Source of the DNA: Ephemerocybe angulata
Lineage: Eukaryota; Basidiomycota; Agaricomycetes; Agaricales; Psathyrellaceae
DNA: 64,000 nt
Direction of reading: 5' to 3'
Assembly: GCA_013368325.1 (NCBI GenBank)
Contig: JAACJK010000115.1
Coordinates: 124,001-188,000, forward strand
A program made the translations under genes and the position numbers. Positions 44,591 to 54,927 of the stretch are shown one piece after another. Under the pieces are notes generated by a model. It did not search any database and was not told where the DNA came from. It saw only the letters and a program-made list of their open reading frames with translations. Numbering within the stretch: the first letter of the stretch is position 1; every line of letters starts with the position of its first letter.

Positions 44591-47163
44591 TGCTAGCCTT
44601 GCGCTGTAGCGCACATGCACTGTTTATTGTCAGCCTGTGTGCACCGGGGCCGCACATGAACTACTGCACCTCAAAGCGCGAGTCTGTCTTTGCGCCCGCA
44701 ATGCAATCTGGAGGACGAACAATTTCAAACCGGGACACTGCAATGGCACACAGTGCACACATGCAACACACGCAGCAGCGAGTTCCAAACGCACTGCGAA
44801 GCAGAGTCGCACAAAGCAGAAAGCACAGAAACAAACCAAATCCACCAACCACACAAGCATAGCTGACTCCTGAGACTCGGAGAGTTGCACAAAAGCACGG
44901 ACTTGGAATCACACAACGCGGAAAGTGTACACAAGCCAGACTCGGAGTTGCGGATGCCGGAAAGCACAGACTTGGGAAACAGAACAAAACCCCAAACCGT
45001 ACCTGCCGCACCCCAATCCGTGGACGATGCCGGGTATGGCTTCAAGAACCGGGGGGGAATACAGCATGGCACGATGCGAGGACTCGCAGGGCGAGCAACG
45101 AATAAACAACAAGCGCATTAAAATTGCGAGAACGGGCCCGGGGCAATGGCCCAGAGCGCGAGCACCGAGAACAACGAGCACGACCCTTGAGAAGGCCGTC
45201 AGAATAATACCTGTAAGTGCATGCCATTGAGAAAGGTTGCGGTTGGTGAGAAGAGCGGCGCCGAGAACGAGAACGAGCGTTAAGAGATATTCCCTGCTCA
45301 CCTCTCATTTCCAAGAAGCTGCGATCCCGGGTTTGGGATACAAGCAGACAACGGCAAAGAGGGAACAGGGTGGGGATTGAAGGAGGAGAATTCAGGCAGC
45401 CTTATATACCATCTTCGAGCCTTGTACATTAATTGATGAAGAAAAAGACCAAGAGAGAAGCTCACCACATAGCCCCCGAGCATTGTACTCGGCCCTCACT
45501 TGAATGGGCGTGCATCGCGTTGGCATCGCGATGCGGCGTTGACTTCCATTTCCAAGCCACACAGTCCAGAGGCAGGTCGAGTCCAGTCCGTTGATGCCCA
45601 AGCCACGCAATCCAAAGCCAATCCAAGTCCAAGCCCGTTGACACACAAGCCGCACAACCCAAGTCCAACCGTGGTCCGTCCAAGCCCCGAGTCTGCAAGT
45701 ATTGAAGCCAGCCCCGAGGCCACACACAATCAAGGAAGCCAGATCCCACAATCGATAAGGCCAGGGTCCAAGGCACACCATTCATACTTGAATTCAGGGT
45801 CGAGGTCCAATGTCGAGTTCGCGTCGCGTCGACGCGACAAACTAATTAATATTGGTTGAACCGAGCAGCCGCGCGCCCAGGGCCAGGGGCAACGAGTCGA
45901 TCAGAGCACGTGTGATATTCGATAAGATTAGGAAATAGATTAGATTACAGGAGGGGGAGCCGAACAACCGGGTGCCGATCATGACAAATCTCGGCAAGCC
46001 CGATGGCTGTGCTCGTTTTACACGGCGGGCAGCTCCCATTGGTGGAGCCCCGTAAAACATTCAGGATAAGCACCGGCAGCCCACCAGGCCAGCGTGGAAC
46101 TCAGACGGGTTCATCATTTACTTCCACATGTGGCTCCGGGACGTTCTCCTTGCGACATAACCATACTTCCTACACTTTACACCCGAGAAGCCTACCAGTT
46201 GGACGCAATACCGCGTCAAATTAAATGGCCGCATTACATGATGACTGTCATCGTGCCTTTGTTCAACCGACAGGAGAGGGCTGCTTTCGTGCAGGCACCA
46301 TTCGATGCATATTTCCAGATCCCGGCACCGAAACCCCCAAAAGACGGCACGGCCACCTGGATCACGGCGCAAAAAGGGCGGGTGCAGGGTCCGGTGGGCG
46401 TATGTAACTTGCAGGGAGAGGAAGGTCAAGTGTGCAGGCTCCGGTGGCTCAGTCGTATCCTTGGGTAAAGATATATTAGGATGGTATGAGAGAAACAAGA
46501 AACAGTTCAACTTGGTTACCTGAGATAAAGGTGGACGTACTAGCCACTAAGTAGCCATGTAATGATCACAAAAAAATCCGTGCCAGTGCTACTGTGACTG
46601 TGCTCTTGACACTGAGGAGTACACCGAGACGACGGTCATTCTCATCACCAACCCCATAACCCGAGATGCATTCGAATACTCATTTCAGGCCAAGGCATAG
46701 AAATGACTCAAAAGTAGACGAAGCAGTAGTAAATAAGTGCTATCTAAGTTTCGGAAGCACTCCGTTGTGCTTGGGCGGGCGGTATCGTCGCCTGGCCGGG
46801 AATTTGGACAGCCAAATTGACAGCCAAATTTCCGGCCAGGGGCTACTTCCTTTTTGGCTCCGAGAGTGATCCTGCCGGTGATGATAGCGGTCTTGGGCAA
46901 AAGGTGCCGGGATCTGGAAATATGCACCGAACCCGGACTCGCTTTCGTGATTGGTTCATGACGGTCTCTATATGGTAGCAGCGCGCGTTCTACCGCATTT
47001 GACTCGATCAGCTTTAAAAGGCCATATAGCCTTAATGACACCGGTGGAAGCCCCTCTTTGTCCTCAACCACCATCTGCCCCTTCGCTTCACGCTCACTGC
47101 TGGACAGAGGGGCTCCCGTGAAGGCACCTTCCGCTAGTACTTTTATGCAGAGTACTCGCAGCG
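44591..47163. other. 2.6-kb non-coding region, partly low-complexity
   Basis: 44700-45060 and 45540-45760 are rich in short CACA/AAGC and CAAGCC/CCAAGTCC words. A 16-bp palindrome GTCGCGTCGACGCGAC lies at 45823-45838. GTTTTAC and GTAAAAC arms recur at about 46015-46060. A 24-bp inverted pair lies at 46306-46329 and 46903-46926. Open frames here lack recognisable motifs. The last 150 bp should hold the promoter of the RBR gene. Confidence 0.5.
46306..46926. repeat. Inverted repeat pair around 570 bp
   Basis: 24-bp arms, TGCATATTTCCAGATCCCGG and onward at 46306-46329 and its reverse complement at 46903-46926, are identical. Similarity fades outward (one mismatch in the next five bases) and inward, as if two fragments of one ancestral sequence lie head to head. 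Confidence 0.75.
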
Positions 47164-49025
47164 ATGAATCGCAATCGCTTGCACCATGGTGAGCTCACCG
47201 CGTCTCTTTATCTGACCGCGCTGACACAATCACCTTTATCCCCGTCTTTCAGATAGACCCCAACCTCGCGTTCTACGTTCGCATGATACCCAGCCCAAGG
47301 GAGAATGCGGGTGCTGCTTCACAGAACACACAAGCACGCGCATGGCACGATGCCCGTCCTCCGAATCGCACCCGTTCTGTGGCCCCTGCCTCTCCCAGTA
47401 CGCCGCCACCCAACTCGCGTCCCAGAAGCCCGACATCCAGTGCATGCACACGGGCGAGAAATGCAACACCGTATTTACGCGCAAAGAGCTCTCGCGCTTC
47501 CTTACGCCGAAGCTCATGAAGCTCTACGATAAGCTTATACAGAGGAAGGAGATTGAAGCGGCGAACATCGAGAATCTTGTGGGGTGCCCGCATTGTGATT
47601 GGGCATGTATCTTGGAGACGAGGATGGAAGACGATACCTTGTTTCGATGCGGGAATATGGTAGGAGGATGCGGGGTGGTGAGTTGTCGGATGTGTAAGGA
47701 GAGAGATCACTCGCCGCTGTCCTGTGAGGAGGCGAGGCGAGTCAATCAGGCGACGAAGGACCCAAGATTAGCCATCGAAGAAGCAATGACGAAGGCGCTA
47801 ATGAGAAAGTGCCCGCAATGTGACACAGGTTAGTGGCCGGAGCTTAAGTTAGAATGTTATACTAATCATCTTTTAATCCCTGTAGCGTTTATCAAAGAGC
47901 AAGGATGTAACAAGATGATGTGCCCAACCTGCAAGACCCAGTCTTGCTATCTATGCCGCCAGACTATTCGAAACTACGACCATTTTCGCAGCGATGTAAG
48001 TTCATTTCCCATTCAGCTCTCCTCATATTCTCACCGGACATCGGTTCTAGAACCCAAATCACCGCTCTTCTCGATCCGGAACGGCAAAATGCCTGCTCTA
48101 CAGCACCGAGCCCGTCGATGAGCTACACGCGCAAGAGGTCGAAGAGGCGCGTAAACAAGCCACTGCGCTCCTCAGTCAACCTCGCGATGTTGCTCCCGCG
48201 CCCGTCGAGCGCGTCGTTCGCGTGATCCAAGTCGACCAGCTCCGAAATGCCCAGCCACAGGCGCCCGTTCAGCCCGTCCCACCGCTGAATCGACTGTTAC
48301 AATTTCTGCGTCCCTTCCAGCCCATCCAGCCCATCTTACCGGTTGAACCAGTTCGCCAACCCCAAGCAATTCGTCCAGCCGCCCCTCCCGCCCTCGTCCC
48401 TCCAGCCAATCCAGAACCTGCACCAGAACCTGTACTCGACGTTCAGGCTCTTCGGCAGGAGTACGAACGCGTCAAGCATCAACACCATCTCGCGCGTCGG
48501 AGGAGGAAGTACGCTGCGGATCAACTGGCAGCGCAGGCTAGGCGATGGAGCCAGGCACGATACGACGCCGTCTGTGAGGAAGTGAGGAGATGGGAAGTGG
48601 ATATGGACAGAGCGAAGAGATCTCTTGAAGCAGGCGAAAGGGAAATGCTGAGGGTTGGGGTGCGACGCGTTGTCCGAGCGGCTGTCGTGCAAAGGCCCTT
48701 AGTTCAAGAAGTCGTAGCTGTCCTAAACGAGGATGAGCTCGAGGGAGAGGATGTTAATGATGAAGAGGGTGACGGAGGGGAGGACGAGCCTGTAGAACGT
48801 GTGGTCAATGTAGCGGCTCTGCGAGAGGAAAGCGCTGCTGCCGACCATGAGTACAAGAAGGCTCGGGATCGCGAGAAGTATGCGGCGAAGATGTGGGGGA
48901 TGCGACATCGGTTGTGGAGTGAGGCACGGTATGAGGGGGTGAAGGCTGAGACGGTGAGTTACGAGAGAGAGGCGAGGGTGAAGCGGAGCGCGTACGCGGC
49001 TGCTCTACGAGAGGCACGAGGATGA
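47164..49025 (+). CDS. RNF216/TRIAD3-like RBR E3 ubiquitin ligase
   Basis: 561 aa, four exons: 47164-47188, 47253-47828, 47886-47995 and 48051-49025. RING1 is GECGCCFTEH ... CPSSESHPFCGPCL (about 23-75). IBR is VGCPHCDWACI ... FRCGNMVGGCGVVSCRMCKE (about 112-165). RING2 is RKCPQCDTAFIKEQGCNKMM, then CPTCKTQSCYLCRQTIRNYD (about 193-232). The Cys after GCNKM is the likely thioester residue and NYDHF is a signature of the RNF216 branch. Such ligases pass ubiquitin from E2 through RING2 to substrates. A Pro-rich linker follows, then two copies of a helical module: 370-432 (ALRQEYERVKH ... RWSQARYDAVCEE) and 488-561 (ALREESAAADHEYKKARDRE ... LWSEARYEGVKAE), split by an acidic stretch. The N-terminal extension is very short for the family, so an upstream exon may be missing. 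Confidence 0.88.
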
Positions 49026-49544
49026 AACGCTGCTTGCTTTGTTCATGCTGTGTGCCAGTGTGTCGCCGTAATTTGAGAGTCTGCTGAAACAAATTGAATA
49101 TGCATATGTAACTTGTACTTTATAAAGGCCCAACACCATACCTATGATTACCATTTTGCTCTCTGTTGACTCTTACTTACTGTGGTCAAGCTAAAATTCC
49201 CTTGGCGAATACGGGCGCCAAAAGGGCGCTTATTCTCCATGGGTTAGGGTCAATCATGCCCTGAGATAGGAGTCCCACGGTACCAGAGGCCTTGCTGGTA
49301 CTCTAGGAGGAGCCAAAGCTATATATCTCTGTAAAAAGGCCTTTAGCTCCCGTAGCCCATATAACAGAACTGATTCAAAGATTCTTGTGCCAAACATCGC
49401 TGGTTCATACATTTGCGCGAGGATCGAAGTTTTATCGAATATCGGGGGCAACTTGCAAGGCTCGTCGTAAATGCAGTCGTGTGCTCAATCTACCTTCAAG
49501 TCAAGCTATCCTTCCTCGACGCTACGAGGAATGTATATAAACTG
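49026..49544. other. Convergent 3' flanks
   Basis: Space between the convergent RBR and DUF1996 genes. No gene is supported. Confidence 0.5.
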
Positions 49545-51066
49545 CTAAACTGGTGTCGCAACGCTCGCAATCGTTGTAGATACAGCCAAACACCCTTCCA
49601 CAGTGGTCGCAGGTTCAGGCCCATTCTGCAGCGGGTTACAACCAGGGAGAGCCTCGATATCTAGAGACGTCGAGCAATTTGTCAGGCAATTAATCTCATC
49701 ATAAAGGTAACGAAGCGGCTCACATTCACTTTCCCCAACATTCTCGTCGACCTTCGTAGCCAGCCTGCAACTATTCATCTCTTCGTCAGTCTGTACTGTG
49801 AGCTCAGTGCACGCCTCGGGCCACCCAAACCCGTCCATGCAATTATCCATCGCGCGCTGGAGCGAGTCGCCTTCCCATCCAAACAGATAATCTCCGTGCT
49901 GTCCATACCCCGTCCTACAATCGAAATCCCCATGAGCATCGCATCTCCCATCATCCAGCCTCAGAGCACTCACGGATCGCCCATACTCAGCACGAGCGGC
50001 TGTTCAGTCTCCCACTCCGTATCTGTGAGGAGATTGTTGAACTTGGATGTGTCCCAGTACGTCTCGTACAGGACATGGGGCACGCGAACGGGGTGCGAAC
50101 TGGGGCAGCCTTCGCCAGCGAAGCCCAAGATGCCGACGTTGGGGTTGACGGAGCCCAGTGGGTAGGCGGTGTGGCTTGAGTGGTCTGGCATGTCTGTGTT
50201 CTTGCCGTCCCAGCACCTATGCGTGCATTGTGCCGTTAATTGACTGGGGAGACGAGGGGAGCTGGATGATACGTACGAAGGGAAGAAAACGTTGGATCGA
50301 ATGCCGCCAGCACATTTCTTGTTGGGAAGGTGGCGCGTATCGTACTGGCCGGCACCGGGAGGATAAGTGTTAGAGGGACCAAATGGGTCAGGGGACTCCC
50401 AGCATCTGAAGGAGAGGGCCCAAGAGCCTACGTCTGATGGCTCTGAGGGACTGGAGAGGCGGACCTTGGGATTGCCAGTGATCATTCGGAATCCCTAAAA
50501 CGCGCAGGAGATCGTCATTTGGCAAGGAGGTACAGATAAGCTAGATGAGTAATGACCTTTGGGAACGCCGAGACCCTGTTTCCTCCCGGCTGAACGTAGT
50601 AGACTGTCATTCCCCCATCCGTCGAGCCCACAAAATGGTTCGGGATTTGTGGGACGCGGGTGAATGTCCCATTTGGGTGCTTGAAGTACATAACAGCGGT
50701 CCAGTAGTTTGATTTGTCTTCCTTAAATTTGCATGTCGTGCAGGTAGCAACGGATGGGATGTCGAGCGCTGGGTCCATCGTCACGTTGAAGGCGTTCTAA
50801 CAGCAGTCACATTACCATCCAGCTGCTTTTTTCTGTGTTATTTGAGAAGAGACGTACCCCTCCAATGATTTGGTGGACATGAGGAGATACTTGGCCTGGT
50901 GTACCCAACCTCCATGCAGCGTTGCGTCAGTTGCGTATTGTATAAACGGCGAAATGAAGGATGCTCACGGGTCAAGACGCTCGGTGACGAGCTGGGAGCA
51001 CCCAAACCGGAGGAGGGCGTGAGACCGTAGACCTGCGTAGCTGAGAAAGAGGAGGAGGCGTATCAT
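49545..51066 (-). CDS. Secreted DUF1996 protein, copy 1
   Basis: 383 aa, seven exons: 50969-51066, 50858-50909, 50557-50796, 50277-50494, 49974-50216, 49730-49914 and 49545-49660. All introns (59-69 bp) are GT-AG and in frame. Signal peptide [17 protein letters not shown]. The DUF1996 domain fills most of the protein: [88 protein letters not shown] and [20 protein letters not shown]. Cys are numerous, as expected for an extracellular protein. The domain's biochemical function is unsettled; cell-wall or copper-related roles have been suggested for relatives. The paralog at 52922-54611 is in divergent orientation. Confidence 0.92.
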
Positions 51067-51766
51067 TGCGCGGACAACTTCAGGTTGGCAACGAACAATG
51101 GCAGAGACTCGAGTCAATTATACAATCCAATCCATATCGACTGTCCCTCGTGAAGGTGGAGTGTTGGAGATACAGAGCTGATAGGAAGGTGTTCTGCCGT
51201 AGCTCTTTCAATGCGAGCAAGAATTCGAAGATTGGCGGAGGAACGGTCATCCAATCGCGAAATAGCGAAGCAGGGGTAGCTCCGAGGTTGAGGAACAACA
51301 CTTCATGAGTATCCCAATTCCCGCCATGGCATTCGCAGAATCGTAGGTGACTTGAGAGCCCTGTAACTCATTGCGTAAGGCTTAAAGTATAAGATGCATA
51401 GGGGGAAGAGGTCAAGGTTTGGTCAAGGTTAGAAAGATGAATCAAGCGCCCACTAGTGAGCTGTGTTGTCACGCTATTTGACTATGTATCAAGTCGGAGC
51501 CTACGGCAGGACAAGCGCCCGCATGACAGCTGGCATCAAACGTGACTTCCTTTCTCCTTTCTCCGCTCACCATCTCAGACTCTTCTTCAAGTTCTTGCTC
51601 GACTTTGGTCGAAACTGCCCACGGCATGGTCAGGATTATGTTTTTATTCTAACCCTCGAGTACTAGAGCTCTTGTCACGAGTCGGTATTCTTCTCGGAAG
51701 AACCGCTGGATGGTAGCATAAAAACTCGGTGGGCAAAATTGAATTTTATTCCAACAAGCACTCATA
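51067..51766. other. Divergent promoter region
   Basis: 700 bp between the start of DUF1996 copy 1 (-) and the DUF8021-like gene (+). A TAAAAA-type box lies at about 51720, 45 bp before the second gene. Nothing else is supported. Confidence 0.5.
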
Positions 51767-52540
51767 ATGTTGAAACAAATCCTAGTCGCGACTGCTCTCT
51801 ATCTTTCTTCTGTATCCGCAGAGTGCACCTATTCATCACTGCAGGAGTTTACGAAGGCCTACGTGACCCAGCAGGCGACTGGCGCATTCGCCACGACTGC
51901 CTCGTCCGCTGCTTACACGGAGAATTTCCGCCCCGTGAACATCAGCTCAGGTGTCATCAGTCGGCCCCTTCGCATCGACTTCAGTCGCAGCACCCACGAT
52001 ACCACACAGTGTGCGACCTACACCGAGATCATCGTCACCAACCCCTCGCATCCCTATGTCATCGGCACCCAGCTCCGTTTCTCCTCCGACGGAACTACCT
52101 TGACGAACATCAACTCCGTCGTGACGGATGCCGGAGACTGGCTCTTCAACGCCACCGGTACTCTCAAATGGGCGAGCGTCGAGAACTGGGGCACGATCCC
52201 TGTTGAGAAGCGAGACACTCGAGCTGTTATACAGGCTGCCGCAGACGCCTACCTCGATCTTTTCAACGACCCAAGTGTAAAGGCGCCATGGGGAACCCCC
52301 TGCGCCCGGCTGGAAGGAGGGGCCTACACTGGGAGCGGGGCGCCGACGGACTCGTGCAACGTTGGAGTGCCGTCCGGAGTGCCTCTGACCAACAGGCGCT
52401 ATGTGATCGACGAAACGGTCGGGGAGGTCGATGTATTCGTTGACTTTGGGAACAACAAGATTCCCGATACTCACGAGTTCAGGATTGAAGGAGGGAAGAT
52501 TCGGTTCGTGCATACCATGACGGCCACAGGAGGGGCGTGA
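51767..52540 (+). CDS. Secreted DUF8021-like protein, single exon
   Basis: 257 aa without introns, unlike all its neighbours. A signal peptide (MLKQILVATALYLSSVSA) precedes a mature region of about 240 residues with AYTENFRPVNISSGVISRPL, HDTTQCATYTEIIVTNPSHP, DWLFNATGTLKWASVENWG, GTPCARLEGGAYTGSGAPTD and RRYVIDETVGEVDVFVDFGN. This layout matches fungal secreted proteins annotated DUF8021, thought to have a SnoaL-like fold; that assignment is from memory of family wording and moderate. No enzyme activity is established for the family. It sits between two divergent DUF1996 genes. Confidence 0.8.
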   Translation: MLKQILVATALYLSSVSAECTYSSLQEFTKAYVTQQATGAFATTASSAAYTENFRPVNISSGVISRPLRIDFSRSTHDTTQCATYTEIIVTNPSHPYVIGTQLRFSSDGTTLTNINSVVTDAGDWLFNATGTLKWASVENWGTIPVEKRDTRAVIQAAADAYLDLFNDPSVKAPWGTPCARLEGGAYTGSGAPTDSCNVGVPSGVPLTNRRYVIDETVGEVDVFVDFGNNKIPDTHEFRIEGGKIRFVHTMTATGGA

Positions 52541-52921
52541 GGTTACTGCCGCCGCTTTGCGGCCTCCAAAACAATTTGACGCTGGAAGGCTATTCTTGGT
52601 TCTCCCTTTTTTTCTTTTTTCTCCGACATTCTTTCCTCGTGCTTCTCACTCATTCAATTCGTTGGCCCCTTCTGGGTTCTTTACGATGTATGATTGGATG
52701 GAGCTCTTTCGAATTCGCTCTTGGCGTCCTTCCCATCCCTCGTGATCCCACTGCCTCTCCACTCCGTTTCGCATTGATAGGGCACAGGGATTATCCTAAT
52801 CCCTTCTTCCCAATCTTGGGTGTTGTTGTATATTAACGAGTGTGATACATCATTGTTCACCCTCGCACAAGTTGCCCAGTTTCGTCCAATCTAACGCATC
52901 AAGCTCCAAGGCTAACCCAGG
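52541..52921. other. Spacer, T-rich
   Basis: 3' flank of the DUF8021-like gene and promoter of DUF1996 copy 2. Only short frames are present. Confidence 0.5.
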
Positions 52922-54611
52922 ATGTTCACCTTGATGGGCGTGCGCTCGCTCGTCGCAGCAAGTGTCGTGTCGTCTATCTTTCTCGCCCAGGAGAGCTACG
53001 CAATTCTAAGGTTTGGATGCTCGCAGCTTGTTACGCAGCGCTTCGATCCGTACGTCGAACTTCCCTCTAGCAACCGGCATGCTCGCTGACACGCTCATAG
53101 ACTCGTCACCCCAGGCCAAGTAGCACCCCATGTTCACCAGATTATCGGCGGAGTGAGTCTTCCCCTTTGCTATCAAACCAGAGGCTGACAATAATTCTCT
53201 GAATAGAATTCGTACGCCTCGTTCTCCCTCCCACACAAAGATAGACAAGCCGCTGAACGTTTAGACTAGGTTCAATCTGACGATGGACCCCTCGCTTGAC
53301 CTCCCGACTCTGTCGACCTGCACGACATGTCGGTTCAAGGAGGACCTCTCGAACTACTGGACGGCCGTGATGTACTTCAAGCACGATAACGGAAGTTTCG
53401 TCCGAGTACGGCTGAAATCTCAACACCATAAGCTTCAATTGCTCACCTCGTACTCAGGTTCCTCAGATCGCAAACCACTACATCGGCGGACCGCAAGGCG
53501 GAATGACGATCTACTACATCCAACCCCCAGGCGTCGGCGCCGAGGGCAAGGTCACCTCTTTCCCCAAGGCCAGTGACCGCTCTCCTCCTCCTCAACCTCA
53601 TCATCCCAGTCCTAACACCGCACCTTCACCAGGGCTTCCGCATGATCGTCGGCGATCCCATGCTCCGCACACGCCAGTCGCACCAAAAGCTCGCCCCGCA
53701 CGAACCGCTCGACCTCACCTCGCCGGAAGCCTACGCGCTCTCCTTCCGCTGCTGGGAGACAGGCGACTTCTTCGGGCCTGACAACTCGTTCGCACCCGGC
53801 GCGGGCCCGTACGATACTGTCGGTCTCCCGCCTAAGAGGTGTCCCAAGGGCATCAGGGCGAATATTTACTTCCCGAGCTGCTGGGATGGCGTGAACCTCG
53901 ACATGCCTGATCATCATGTGCGCACACGTTTCTCTTCTATTTATGTTTTTAGATATCCATCATGCTTTGTAGAGCCATGTTGCGTTCCAGCTTGGCAAGG
54001 TCGATCCGAGTAGGTCTATCTTCTTCTTCAACGGGACCTGCCCGTCGACGCACCCCGTCCGCATCCCGATGCTCTTTTACGAGACCTACTGGGACACCGA
54101 GATCTTCAAGGACGTGTGGCCCACCGATGGGAGACAGCCTCTCGTTCTTAGCATGGGTGATCCGTGCGTATCTTTTCTCTCTCAATACCGAGTGTACAGA
54201 CTGATAGGCGTTTGTGTTCGTGTTCGACCGTAGAACTGGGTTTGGGCAGCACGGCGACTACATCTTCGGTTGGGAAGGCGACTCCCTCCAGCGCGCGATG
54301 GATAACTGCCACGACGGCTTTGGATGGCCGGAGGCGTGTCCTGAGCTCACGATCCTCTCTGACGAGGATATCAATAAGTGCGTGCAGAGGCCCAGGGTGG
54401 ACGAGGTCGTCGAAGGTGGATGTGAGTAGTTGCTCTCTTTCTCTTCGTTTCCGTCGTCAGGGCAAATTCTCATTTCTACATTACCTTTGCAGATATTAAG
54501 GAGTTGCCTGGGTGTAATCCTGTGCAGGAGGGTCCGGGGACGGCGACGATGGTGCCTGGGTGTACGGCGATTTCTACGACGGCTGTTGTTGGGCCGACTC
54601 CAGGTGTTTAG
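52922..54611 (+). CDS. Secreted DUF1996 protein, copy 2, with a 5-nt microexon
   Basis: 404 aa, nine exons: 52922-53049, 53101-53152, 53207-53211, 53270-53405, 53458-53568, 53633-53917, 53973-54163, 54234-54421 and 54493-54611. Signal peptide-like N-terminus (VAASVVSSIFLAQESYA). DUF1996 blocks match copy 1: [90 protein letters not shown] and [20 protein letters not shown]. Two oddities: exon 3 is only AATTC, needed to make NSFNLTMDP in line with copy 1's NAFNVTMDP, and the intron after FPK starts with GC (gccagt) rather than GT. Copy 1 has an intron inside SCWDG that copy 2 lacks, and copy 2 has one before VPQI that copy 1 lacks. Confidence 0.9.
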
Positions 54612-54927
54612 CCCAATGCTTGCGATTCTGTTTTCGCTTGTATCAACTAAGTAGGAACATGTTACATGAATCTCCCAGCTGGCTCACTCTCCGTTTTGAA
54701 TTTTCGCGCTCAAATTCAAATCGACCATGCTAATATTCCTGGTACTTCGAACATAGCAAGACCACCACAACATTTTATACAATCGAAACCAACAGAATCA
54801 TAAACCAAACAACCCCGTCACAAGTCATAGATATTCAGAAGAAGAGGAAATGGGCATAGATAACTTACCACGAGCCTTGACGATATCACCTGGACACAAA
54901 CCGGCGAGAGGACGTCGGAGAGGAAAA
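54612..54927. other. Convergent 3' flanks
   Basis: Space between DUF1996 copy 2 (+) and the first array gene (-). No gene is supported. Confidence 0.5.

Noticed and set aside
44909..45785. Minus-strand frames of 77-130 aa
   Set aside because: They overlap each other in all frames within low-complexity CAAGCC-type sequence, and no motif is seen.
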